Shown here: piece by piece, positions 24,685 through 33,094 of the stretch
Layout of the letters: each line of letters begins with the position of its first letter
Position numbering within the stretch: the first letter of the stretch is position 1
From: Marinibactrum halimedae
Lineage (GTDB): Bacteria > Pseudomonadota > Gammaproteobacteria > Pseudomonadales > Cellvibrionaceae
Reading direction: 5' to 3'
Assembly: GCF_021234875.1 (NCBI RefSeq)
Contig: NZ_JAJQVM010000007.1
Location: 1-64,000, forward strand
Length of the DNA stretch: 64,000 bases
Position numbers and translations under genes: made by a program
Notes under the pieces: generated by a model
What the model was told of the DNA's origin: nothing
Databases searched by the model: none
Seen by the model: the letters and a program-made list of their open reading frames with translations, nothing else

Positions 24685-25262
24685 CCCCCAGTCCACCCGC
24701 CTGATTTAAGCACCATTTCTCCCAGCGCTTTGGGGGCGTCTTCAAGATCCGTAGCCATGGAGTCATTCCAGCGGTTTAAAAAACCGTACAAGCAAATGGC
24801 TCCAAGAATTTCAACAATTTCATCTTCGCTCCAATAAGTTTTCATTCGTTCCATCAAAGACTCGTCAACATTATTTGGAACGGACCCGGCAGCCAATGCG
24901 TAATCGAGAGCTACTCTTTCTTTATCTGAATACAGAGGGCTGCTTTGATAATCCCAGACGGCAGCCACTTTTTCGTCGGAAATACCATGAATTTTGGCTG
25001 CAATGAGAGAGTGCGCCTCGCAATATTGGCAGCCGGCGGCGCGACTGGCGAAATGGGCGAGTAATCGTTTGAAACCTAAATCAACCTCGCCGTCTGGTGC
25101 CATGACGGCTTTGGTAAGCACGCCAAAGCCTTTGACGATAGCGGGGCGGCGTTGCATTGTGAGTAAACTGTTTGGAACAAACCCCAATATTTTTTCGAAG
25201 ATGGCAAAATCTTCGGCTAAATCTGGATTAAGGTCTTTAGAGAGAGGAGAGAGATGTGCCAT
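24669..25262 (-). CDS. AhpD-like / carboxymuconolactone decarboxylase-family protein
   Basis: The 197-residue all-helical protein carries the AhpD redox motif CQYCEAH (two cysteines and the downstream histidine) after FKRLLAHFASRAAG. AhpD-like proteins use the cysteine pair in thiol-dependent peroxide removal; many relatives are uncharacterised peroxidase-related enzymes. It has a second helical lobe with YSDKERVALDYALA and a conserved-looking LYGFLNRWNDSM. The start has an AGAGG site. It is transcribed divergently from the unknown pair at 25540. Its exact substrate is unknown. Confidence 0.85.
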   Translation of the reverse strand: MAHLSPLSKDLNPDLAEDFAIFEKILGFVPNSLLTMQRRPAIVKGFGVLTKAVMAPDGEVDLGFKRLLAHFASRAAGCQYCEAHSLIAAKIHGISDEKVAAVWDYQSSPLYSDKERVALDYALAAGSVPNNVDESLMERMKTYWSEDEIVEILGAICLYGFLNRWNDSMATDLEDAPKALGEMVLKSGGWTGGKHIK

Positions 25263-25539
25263 CGAAGCCTCTTTTTTGTTTATGGTTTTGTGAGAAGGGG
25301 TAAATTAACATTTGAAGTTTGGTGGCGCCAAGGGCGAATTTGTCCTCGGAAAAATCAGTGGATTGACTCAACAGGAATGATTTCCAAAAAGTGTGACACT
25401 CTTCGTATGATTGTCGTCTGCTTAATCATGTTTTGTTTGATTTTTGATCTCTGAAAATTGCTATTTCACCGCAACCGCCTTAAATTACGTGCAGACAATC
25501 GAACTGCCACCCCGATCATATAGTTAAGGACGATAATCA

Positions 25540-26250
25540 ATGACACCTCAAATTATGGGGTTAAAATTGGCTCAAATAATTAAAACCTCCTTAGCAAACG
25601 CCCCCTCCGCTAAAACCAAGTGGCTTATCCACGGTACCGGGACCGCCATGTTCCAATACGCTTTACCCTACCTTGAAGGTCAAAACCTGAAAAATATGGA
25701 AGTGTTCTTTGCAGCGCCTAGAGACGCGGTTGGCCCCATGCTGCCACAAATGAAAAAGCTGGGCATCAAGCTGCATGATGATGTGATGAAATTTAACAGC
25801 CATGACTGGAGTTCGTTAATCAACCGCTGCCAACTAGGCGGCTTCCATGAGAATTTGAAAGCCTATGGAGAGGAGCACAACGATAGACGTGCTGTATTGA
25901 GAGAGCAACAGGCTCGAGATGGCAATACGCTTTTAGGATTTGTAAAGAAAACGTATGGGAGTGCCGTAAGCTTCGGCGCCTTTGCGGTTGGCGGGTTTCA
26001 TTTTGGCGGTGTTATGGGTGCTCTTTCTGGAATTTCTATTGCGGCGGTGCCTGGCTTTCTACAAAAAGCCAAATCCGTACGTAATATGGCGGGCATTATG
26101 ACGAATGATGCGTCTCTCAACCCCAACATGCACCCCTTTAAAAGCCCAGATGAATTTAATGCGCACGTAAAAACACAACACGGCGGCCATGGTAAAGCCT
26201 TTTTGGCGTTGGCTCGACAATTAGTGACCGGTAACAGCGGATGGGGTTAA
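25540..26250 (+). CDS. Unrecognised 236-residue protein with glycine-rich hydrophobic core
   Basis: No family was recognised. A soluble N-terminal part of about 125 residues (including WLIHGTGTAMFQYALPYL) is followed by a charged stretch and then a glycine-rich hydrophobic region near residues 145-175 (SFGAFAVGGFHFGGVMG, ALSGISIAAVPGFL) that may insert in a membrane. The tail is basic and polar. ATG follows an AGGA site. The next gene begins 6 bp after its stop, so the two are translated as a pair. No signal peptide is present. The glycine-rich hydrophobic segment recalls membrane-active proteins, but nothing here proves that. Confidence 0.7.
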   Translation: MTPQIMGLKLAQIIKTSLANAPSAKTKWLIHGTGTAMFQYALPYLEGQNLKNMEVFFAAPRDAVGPMLPQMKKLGIKLHDDVMKFNSHDWSSLINRCQLGGFHENLKAYGEEHNDRRAVLREQQARDGNTLLGFVKKTYGSAVSFGAFAVGGFHFGGVMGALSGISIAAVPGFLQKAKSVRNMAGIMTNDASLNPNMHPFKSPDEFNAHVKTQHGGHGKAFLALARQLVTGNSGWG

Positions 26251-26256
26251 CGTTAG

Positions 26257-27003
26257 ATGCTGTCAAAACTCTTTGAAAAGAAAATACATCAGCCCAATCT
26301 TCAAAGTGCACCAGATAAGTCTGTTGACTTATCTGGCAGTGCCCTCACGTTTAAAAATCCTCCTAAAACCACCCCTGCTGACTATAAAGAACTGGGTAAC
26401 CAATTTGACTTGTATGACTTAACTCAATACGACTCAATGTATGGTCATCTTTTTTTAGAGGTATATTCCAGTAGTTGGATGTTTTACAAGGGGTTGTTGA
26501 AAAGTTTTGATTCTGATCGTTGCGGGACCTGCTTTACTGATTTAATGATTTTTAGGCCAGAGACAATTCCTTCACCAAATTTTTCATTCTTTTGTGAAAA
26601 AACATTGAGACATTGGGTACACGCAAGAGAAGCCAAACTTTTACAGGAATCCAACGACCAGTATAAAGATGATGAAGAGTATCCCGAGGGGACCCTTAAC
26701 CATTATTTATATCATATTCCTGAATCTTCAGAAAACTATGAGATAGTAAATTATGCTGGTGCTAATTGGATAGAATTGACCCCTACTTTAGTAAAAGATC
26801 TCAATAAAGAAGTACCCAAGCCTAGGAGTCACCTCTATTACATCCCCATTACAGAGCACTGTGTCTTAAATTTGAGTTTCACTTATTCCTCTCAATGCGA
26901 TTATATTCATCAAAAAATGATTGAATTTAAAGAAGCCTTTATGAATTCGGTAACGTTATCACTTTCTGAAGAATCGTTAAAACAAAAGCGTCGATTTGAA
27001 TAA
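26257..27003 (+). CDS. Unrecognised 248-residue partner protein
   Basis: No family was recognised. The protein is soluble, acidic in its middle and rich in aromatic residues (DLYDLTQYDSMYGHLF, YSSSWMFYKGLL, LNHYLYHIPESSENY), with cysteines in DRCGTCF. There is no signal peptide. The layout could be a globular binding domain. It starts 6 bp after the preceding unknown gene, so the two form a bicistronic unit; a partner or immunity role to the upstream hydrophobic protein is a possibility only. A strong bidirectional terminator closes the unit at 27091-27128. Confidence 0.7.
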   Translation: MLSKLFEKKIHQPNLQSAPDKSVDLSGSALTFKNPPKTTPADYKELGNQFDLYDLTQYDSMYGHLFLEVYSSSWMFYKGLLKSFDSDRCGTCFTDLMIFRPETIPSPNFSFFCEKTLRHWVHAREAKLLQESNDQYKDDEEYPEGTLNHYLYHIPESSENYEIVNYAGANWIELTPTLVKDLNKEVPKPRSHLYYIPITEHCVLNLSFTYSSQCDYIHQKMIEFKEAFMNSVTLSLSEESLKQKRRFE

Positions 27004-27090
27004 TTTTTAAATAAATTGAGTTAACGTTAAATATTTTGCTTACATTTCCTTATGCTTATTGAAATAGAGAGCTGATTAATCTGTATGGCG

Positions 27091-27128
27091 AATAAACACC
27101 CCCGTCTTTTGGTGCAGGGGTGTTTATT
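27091..27128. terminator. Bidirectional terminator
   Basis: A perfect 12-bp stem AATAAACACCCC/GGGGTGTTTATT with a 14-nt loop lies between the converging unknown pair (+) and crotonase gene (-). Confidence 0.8.
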
Positions 27129-27152
27129 AAAGTCAGTACAAACTCCCTAATG

Positions 27153-27917
27153 TCAATACCCCCTAAATTGTGGTGAGCGTTTTTCAATAAAAGCCGACAT
27201 GCCTTCCTTTTGATCTTCTGTGGCAAATAAGGCATGGAAAATACGTCGTTCAAATAAGATACCGTCTTTTAAACTCATTTCTTGTGCTTGATCAACGGCT
27301 TCTTTAGCGGATGTGGTGGCAAATTTGCCATAGCCGGCAATGACACTGGCAGCGGTAATGGCTTCATCCAGTAGCTGTTCAGTTGGGCATACCCGCGATA
27401 CTAGGCCGGCTTTTTCGGCTTCAAAAGCGGATAAATGTTTTCCTGTTAAAATCATATCCATGGCTTTGGCTTTTCCAACTGCTTTGGTGAGTCGCTGTGT
27501 GCCGCCGATGCCTGGTATAACGCCTAAGGTAATTTCTGGTAACCCCATTAAGGCATTTTCAGCGGCAAAGATGATGTCGCACATGAGTGCCAGTTCGCAT
27601 CCGCCTCCCAATGCAGGTCCACAAATAGCGGCAATTTTGGGGGTGCGTAGTGTGGTGAATTGCTCCCATTTTGAAAAATAATCTTCTTGCACCATCTGGT
27701 GGTAGGATTTACTCCGCATTTCTTTTATGTCGGCACCCGCAGAAAATACGGTATCCGACCCGGTAATGATAAAGCACCCCACTTCAGGAGACTGGTCTAA
27801 TTCTTGTAGTACGCTGACAAGCTCTGATAATAATTGCGTGTTTAGGGCATTGCGTGCTTTAGGGCGATTTAATCGTATGGTGACAACACGATGATTTTTT
27901 TCAATAAGGATGGACAT
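27153..27917 (-). CDS. Enoyl-CoA hydratase/isomerase (crotonase) family protein
   Basis: The 254-residue protein has the crotonase fold signatures: RLNRPKARNALNTQ, GSDTVFSAGADIKEM (oxyanion hole), ICGPALGGGCELALMCDI, and GLPEITLGVIPGIGGTQRL with the two catalytic-site glutamates. It most resembles enoyl-CoA hydratases. The start at 27917 is chosen because AAGGG lies 8 nt upstream; a farther ATG would add 15 residues. It is the last gene of a minus-strand set with the adenylation protein and TmpA-like flavoprotein (57-bp gap), so it may process an activated acyl intermediate there instead of serving general beta-oxidation. Confidence 0.9.
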   Translation of the reverse strand: MSILIEKNHRVVTIRLNRPKARNALNTQLLSELVSVLQELDQSPEVGCFIITGSDTVFSAGADIKEMRSKSYHQMVQEDYFSKWEQFTTLRTPKIAAICGPALGGGCELALMCDIIFAAENALMGLPEITLGVIPGIGGTQRLTKAVGKAKAMDMILTGKHLSAFEAEKAGLVSRVCPTEQLLDEAITAASVIAGYGKFATTSAKEAVDQAQEMSLKDGILFERRIFHALFATEDQKEGMSAFIEKRSPQFRGY

Positions 27918-27974
27918 GGGTTTTCCCTTTTTAAGAGTGAAAGATTGAATTTCATACTTCATGAATTTGATAAA

Positions 27975-29369
27975 TCATGAATCCCAAATGGCTCCATAGG
28001 CGGGTATGCCACGACTCTCCATTCCGTATACAACTTGTTGCGTGAGTTTTTGGTTGGCGATGCAAATAACCGCTTCTGCTTGAAAGCTAACATACGCGGC
28101 ATAAGCTAATTTCACCATATCGGGTTTGCCTCGCTCTATGGTATCCCAGATAACCGCATTCGGTTGCACTTCCATAATTTCATCGACTAAATTGTCTCCA
28201 TAGGTGGTGCGTGGTGTGCGTGTTGACCACACTAATAATGAGGGGACTTTTCTGGCCAGTAAGTGGGGCAGGCATGGGCCAATACCGCTGCCGGTAGCGA
28301 CATAAACGACGCGTTTAAACAGAACTTCAATATTGGCAACCCCGGCGGTGGGAATGCCTTTCACCCAAACGTGAGAAGGGCAGTCGTCGATAAATTTACC
28401 TGTCCAGTCTCCTGCACGGGAAATGGTTAACCGAAAACCGGATTCCCCAGGCGCGGGCACATTCGCAAACGAGTGCCACTCCATTAATGGGTTACGGCTA
28501 ATGGCTGTTGAAGAACCGGCAAAAGGAGTAACGCCATAATTAAATTTGGCCAATACCGCATGAGAGGAAGGGCGCACAACCTCTACCGACACTCTTCGAA
28601 GTCTTAACCACGGTAATACAATACTCAATGTAATCAGTGAAAGCATCCAAACGGTAGGGGTGGAAAAAAACGTTGTAAAAAACGAACTGGTTTGAGCTGC
28701 ATATGATTGAGTTGTGATTAATGAATTCTGAGCGACATCATCATTGAGAGCATAATGATCGAGATGAAAAAAATACGCTTGAGTCCAAAAAAGTAGTAAT
28801 GCTGTCCAGCCCCCAAAGCGATGACACTTCTCAAAAATATTATGATACTTTGCGCGAAAGCGGGGTAGCGCCGTGAGAACAATACCAATAAGCAAGACCA
28901 CAATACCATAGCTGGTAATGAGGGTATTAAAGGATACCCCGGGTATGGATTTTGAGTAATTGAGGGTGGCTGAATAGACAAAAATCACAAACCAAATCGT
29001 TCCTGATGTTGCGCAACCACTGTGTATGCCACCAAAGTGAAAGACCTTGCCAAGTATCCAGCGAAGGGACAGTGGCCAAGTAGTGGGGGCGCGAGTGGCA
29101 AGCCAAAATAATGCATTTATTACATAGTGTTGCCGGATGAGTATGGCAATAAAAAAATTACTGATGATCAATGTGGATAGTATGGGTAGGTTACTGCCTT
29201 CGGGTGTCCACCACTTTCCGTAACTTATGCCGTAAATGAGAAAAGCGATATTGATAATCACCGTTAATAGCATCAGTCGCTTGTAATGCTCCATGTGTGG
29301 TTTTTTGGTGACTCGCCGAAAAAACGCTTGTTGTGCAGGCAATTGTATATCGAGATCATTGGAAATCAT
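27975..29369 (-). CDS. Membrane ferric-reductase-like flavoprotein (TmpA-like)
   Basis: The 464-residue protein has about six membrane segments between residues 35 and 260, with several histidines that could bind haem (KVFHFGGIHSG, KCHRFGGWTALLLFWTQAYFFHLDHY). A cytoplasmic FAD/NAD(P)-binding part follows: MEWHSFANVPA, SRAGDWTGKF, and the nucleotide loop VATGSGIGPCLPHLL. This matches the fungal TmpA group of membrane flavoproteins, whose relatives TmpB/TmpL carry a fused adenylate-forming domain. Here the adenylation protein is a separate gene whose stop is 1 nt before this ATG (TAACATG). The start is fixed by GAGGAG upstream; a longer frame to 29432 has no such site. It probably performs a transmembrane or membrane-surface redox step. 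Confidence 0.82.
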   Translation of the reverse strand: MISNDLDIQLPAQQAFFRRVTKKPHMEHYKRLMLLTVIINIAFLIYGISYGKWWTPEGSNLPILSTLIISNFFIAILIRQHYVINALFWLATRAPTTWPLSLRWILGKVFHFGGIHSGCATSGTIWFVIFVYSATLNYSKSIPGVSFNTLITSYGIVVLLIGIVLTALPRFRAKYHNIFEKCHRFGGWTALLLFWTQAYFFHLDHYALNDDVAQNSLITTQSYAAQTSSFFTTFFSTPTVWMLSLITLSIVLPWLRLRRVSVEVVRPSSHAVLAKFNYGVTPFAGSSTAISRNPLMEWHSFANVPAPGESGFRLTISRAGDWTGKFIDDCPSHVWVKGIPTAGVANIEVLFKRVVYVATGSGIGPCLPHLLARKVPSLLVWSTRTPRTTYGDNLVDEIMEVQPNAVIWDTIERGKPDMVKLAYAAYVSFQAEAVICIANQKLTQQVVYGMESRGIPAYGAIWDS

Positions 29370-29370
29370 G

Positions 29371-31017
29371 TTAGATGAGCTCCTCTGAAGGGGTTGGCGA
29401 AAGCGTTGATACCCGCTGTAATTTTTCCGCAAAGGAACGTAATTTTCGTTTGTCGACCTTACCTCTATCGGTTAGCGGCAAGGTTTCCATTGTATAAATG
29501 TGTTCAGGAATACAATAATAGGGCAGATTTTTTTCTAGCGTTTTTCTTACCTGTTGGCAATCAACATTTGACGGTGTGATAAACGCAACTAATTGATGAC
29601 TGTTGTATTTTAAGGTGGTCGCTTGAGTGCAATTGGGCGTTGACTCGATTACAGAAGATATGCCGTCAAGTTCTATACGAAACCCTTTGAATTTGACTTG
29701 ATCGTCGGCGCGACCGAAAAATTCCAATTCCCCGTCTTTTGTCCATCGGGCTAAATCACGAGTTCGAAACATCATTCCATCGTTTAAGAAAGGGTCTGGA
29801 GCATATCGCTCATTGGTTAAGGTGGGGTTGTTTAAATAGCCTGCAGAGATGCCTTTCCCCCCTGCCCAAATCTCTCCAATCTCGCCAATTTTGCAGGGGA
29901 ATTGATCTGCATTCAGTATATAAATGGTATTGTTGGGCGTGGGTTTGCCAATGGTTAATGGTTCACCTGTGCCTGTGTAATGTTGAGCGGTATTGACGAT
30001 GGTGGTCTCGGTGGGACCACAACAATTATAGAAGGCACACTTTTGACTCCATTTATCGGCTAATGGTTTAGAGCAGGGTTCTCCGGCAACCGCAACTGTT
30101 TTTACATGTGTGCATTGTTCTGGATCAATATTGTGAAGGATGGACGGTGTGGCGATGATGACATCGGCATCGTTAGCAACCGCTTGCATGTTGCTCTCTC
30201 GAATTAAGAGTGTGGCCCCGTGAGACAGACATCCAAGTATTTCCCATGCCGCCATATCAAATGCAATGTTTAATAATTGAGAGACTTTCATGCCGGGCTT
30301 CATGCCTAGGTCACCGGGTTCGGTGAGAAGAATATTGCACACATTTTCATGAGTGACTTTTACGCCATTGGGTTTGCCGGTAGTACCTGAGGTAAATAAT
30401 ATGAAGCAAGGGTCTTTGCTGTTGGTTTTTCCGGTAATATTGCCTGTTATTATCTTTGTTGCCAGAGGATTTGTTGTTGAATGGTTTACCTTGTCAATGC
30501 ACAGTGTTTTTGTATTTTCAAAATGTTTGATTTTTGAATGGTAGGCAGAAAGTGTGAGAATAACGGATATTTTTGCTTTATCAATGATGTAACGTAATTG
30601 ATTTTCCGGTGCCAGCTTAACATCCTGTGGTACATATGCAGCTCCTATTTTTAATACTGCCATTATCCCGATGAGCATCGGGATTGATCGTCGTACAAAT
30701 AATCCCACATAATCGCCAGGGCCTATCCCTTGTGTGGCTAGGTAGGTAGCGAGCAAATCTGCGCGTCGATTTAATTCACCGTAGGTAATTGTGTCTTTTT
30801 TATGAATGGCTGCAATAGCGTTCGGTGTAGTGCGCGCATAAAATTCAAAAGCGTGATGTATGCAGGTTGTTGGGAGTTCGCAAATCGGGCCTGCGGCAAA
30901 TTTTTTAAAGAGATATTTGTCGTGAGTGGAAAGATGATTAAAAGAATCAATATGGCCAAAGGCTATATGATTTTTATCAGTGTGTTTTTCGTAAGTGAAG
31001 AGAGCTGGATCTGACAT
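29371..31017 (-). CDS. Stand-alone NRPS-type adenylation protein
   Basis: The 548-residue protein contains adenylation core motifs in order: LKIGAAYVPQDVKL (A2), FTSGTTGKPNGVKV (A3), FDMAAWEI (A4), NCCGPTETT (A5), GEIWAGGKGISAGY (A6), FRTRDLARW (A7), GRADDQVKFKGFRIELDGI (A8) and LTDRGKVDKRKL (A10 with catalytic lysine). There is no carrier domain. An extra about 45-residue N-terminal segment contains FAAGP. It should activate a carboxylic or amino acid as an adenylate; A4 gives D-M-W at the first specificity positions, not enough to name a substrate. AAAGGAGA precedes the ATG. It is translationally coupled to the membrane flavoprotein gene. Confidence 0.9.
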   Translation of the reverse strand: MSDPALFTYEKHTDKNHIAFGHIDSFNHLSTHDKYLFKKFAAGPICELPTTCIHHAFEFYARTTPNAIAAIHKKDTITYGELNRRADLLATYLATQGIGPGDYVGLFVRRSIPMLIGIMAVLKIGAAYVPQDVKLAPENQLRYIIDKAKISVILTLSAYHSKIKHFENTKTLCIDKVNHSTTNPLATKIITGNITGKTNSKDPCFILFTSGTTGKPNGVKVTHENVCNILLTEPGDLGMKPGMKVSQLLNIAFDMAAWEILGCLSHGATLLIRESNMQAVANDADVIIATPSILHNIDPEQCTHVKTVAVAGEPCSKPLADKWSQKCAFYNCCGPTETTIVNTAQHYTGTGEPLTIGKPTPNNTIYILNADQFPCKIGEIGEIWAGGKGISAGYLNNPTLTNERYAPDPFLNDGMMFRTRDLARWTKDGELEFFGRADDQVKFKGFRIELDGISSVIESTPNCTQATTLKYNSHQLVAFITPSNVDCQQVRKTLEKNLPYYCIPEHIYTMETLPLTDRGKVDKRKLRSFAEKLQRVSTLSPTPSEELI

Positions 31018-31290
31018 TGTGTTCTCCTTTTGTGAAGGGGTTGTTTAAGGAGAATATCCATTTCGCACATCTCAATAGTTTATTTTTATGGGTGTGATAA
31101 ATTTTTACTGTTTGAAAAAAATTTACAGATTAATTTTCACGAAAGTATCACAAGTGATAAGGAGTTTGTCGCGATTTGGTACAGATTGGGGCGTGGGTTT
31201 TTGGCGTAATTTTTAATTGATTTAAAATAATTCAGTGATTTTGATGCCGATTCTTTTGATGGTGTTATCTGTGTTTTATATGTTGGGTTT

Positions 31291-32961
31291 TTATTGTTGG
31301 GTGAGTTTGGCGTTGTTTAAAATATTTATGGCAGGTTTTAATTCATTTGAATATTTTTTCCATGCGCGAATGGCATTCTTATAGAGGGGTTTTCTTACCT
31401 GGACGGCACTGGCGGTAGAGACAGGTTGTTGATTTTTTTCAAAATCAAGGCATTGCTCTTGCCATGGGAGTTGTAAAAACTGGGTAATAGCTTTGATGTG
31501 CTTTTCAGGTGCTTGTACGAGATTTTCATATTCGATTGTGGTTACTTGATGCTCTGGGATGATATTTTGCCAGTGTGATATTAGGTCTCGGAAGGCAGTG
31601 ATGTATTTTGCGCAATCTGTGATGTCATATGAGTAATTATAGTAAGAAAAATTTACCGAAAAGAGTTGTTTGAAATTTCCTAAACAGACATCCAAAGGAT
31701 CACGCAGCATAATCAGTATTTTTGCTTCTGGCCATGTTTTGGCAATGAGGTCGGCATTAAAAAAATTCAGTGGCAGTTTGTCGATAAAATATTGGCATGA
31801 TGGGGGTAGGTTGCTGATGTGGTGTTGTATTCGGCGATAATATTCGTTTCTTAGTTTTTCTGGTGGCAACGATTGTGAGGCAAAAATGGTTGCCTCATCC
31901 ATCACGACCGATGAAGGGGTTTGGCTTAGTGTTTTTACCGCGATGGGGAAATCCTGCAGTTCACCAAAACTTTCAATACGCTCATGATTACTGAGCATAC
32001 GCTCTAGTAATGTGGTGCCACTGCGTGGTAAACCAATAATAAACAGTGGGATCGGGCCATTGTTTTGGGGTGATGATGTCTTTACAAGGTGAGAACCTGA
32101 TATGGGTGTCATCAATGAGGGGGTTCTTTTTTTTACAGCATTGAATAGCGCGATATCTTGATGAATGTGATAAGGCAGTGTTTTTCGTTTTTCATCATTG
32201 CCTGTTTTCCACCAATAAAAGGCTTTTGAAAATTGATGTAATGCTTCAAATTCACGAGCCAGAGAGTGGCATAAATGTAAGTGTGCATCACTTGACGTTT
32301 CAAAAGAGGGTAAGACACACTGAATTTTATCGATGAGGTGGTTATCTTGTGTCGCTTTGCGAAGTTCTGTAATTGGAAGATAGGCTTTATAGAAAGTGGG
32401 TGTGTGTTCAATAATGTGCTGGAAATGGTGAATAGCACTATTGAAGTTTCCCAAAAAGCGCTCGTTACTTCCTAAATTATACCGATATTCACTGTTCTCT
32501 GGGCACATGGTTACCGCATGGAAAAAATACGGGTGTGCTTCATTGTGCTGATTTAATCGACTTAGTAACACACCGAGAGTATCGCTCTGCCATCCGTTTA
32601 AGTCGTTCAGGGAAACATTTTGAATGAGGGTTTGGCATACCGCTTTAGCGTCTGTATTGAGATTGAGTAAAGTGTAAAGGCGGGCAAGTTGCAAAGCATA
32701 ATCGGCGTTGTTCGGGTGATTACGACACGCGACGGTTAGCAAGGTTTTGGCTTTTTTGAACTCACGCCTTTCCATGGCATTCATTGCCAGTAAAAAGTGC
32801 GCTTGACTATTATTGGAGTCTTGTTTGAGTGCTTTTAAGCAAAGTTCATGGGCGAGACGGTAGTCTTTTTCATGTAAAGCTTGCTCGGCATTTTCTAATA
32901 ATTGTTGAGTAATCAGTGCGCTCATAGAAAGGGGTGTGGGTAATTCATTTAGAGTAAACAT
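31291..32961 (-). CDS. TPR-repeat sulfotransferase
   Basis: The N-terminal about 250 residues form tetratricopeptide repeats (LAHELCLKALKQDSNNSQAH and later units). The C-terminal half is a PAPS-dependent sulfotransferase: the 5'-phosphosulfate loop is FIIGLPRSGTTLLERML and the 3'-phosphate region ILIMLRDPLDVCLG. Such TPR-sulfotransferases are common next to TonB-dependent receptors, as here; their acceptors are mostly unknown. The start at 32961 has AGAGG 6 nt upstream. A terminator separates it from the receptor gene upstream, so it may have its own promoter. Confidence 0.9.
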   Translation of the reverse strand: MFTLNELPTPLSMSALITQQLLENAEQALHEKDYRLAHELCLKALKQDSNNSQAHFLLAMNAMERREFKKAKTLLTVACRNHPNNADYALQLARLYTLLNLNTDAKAVCQTLIQNVSLNDLNGWQSDTLGVLLSRLNQHNEAHPYFFHAVTMCPENSEYRYNLGSNERFLGNFNSAIHHFQHIIEHTPTFYKAYLPITELRKATQDNHLIDKIQCVLPSFETSSDAHLHLCHSLAREFEALHQFSKAFYWWKTGNDEKRKTLPYHIHQDIALFNAVKKRTPSLMTPISGSHLVKTSSPQNNGPIPLFIIGLPRSGTTLLERMLSNHERIESFGELQDFPIAVKTLSQTPSSVVMDEATIFASQSLPPEKLRNEYYRRIQHHISNLPPSCQYFIDKLPLNFFNADLIAKTWPEAKILIMLRDPLDVCLGNFKQLFSVNFSYYNYSYDITDCAKYITAFRDLISHWQNIIPEHQVTTIEYENLVQAPEKHIKAITQFLQLPWQEQCLDFEKNQQPVSTASAVQVRKPLYKNAIRAWKKYSNELKPAINILNNAKLTQQ

Positions 32962-33043
32962 ACACAACCTCTGTCTTTGTGACCACCTTTTTACTGTGGT
33001 AGCGGAGAAGTCGGTTGGTGTAGGCGGGCTGAGTTTGCCGAAT

Positions 33044-33067
33044 AAAAAAGCGACGCTAAGCGTCGCT
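33044..33067 (-). terminator. Intrinsic terminator of the TonB-dependent receptor gene
   Basis: The inverted repeat AGCGACGCT/AGCGTCGCT is preceded on + by an A-tract (33044-33049), giving a GC-rich hairpin plus T6 on the minus strand, 28 bp after the receptor stop. Confidence 0.85.
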
Positions 33068-33094
33068 ATCGCCAATGTGTTTACTTTTCTTTTA

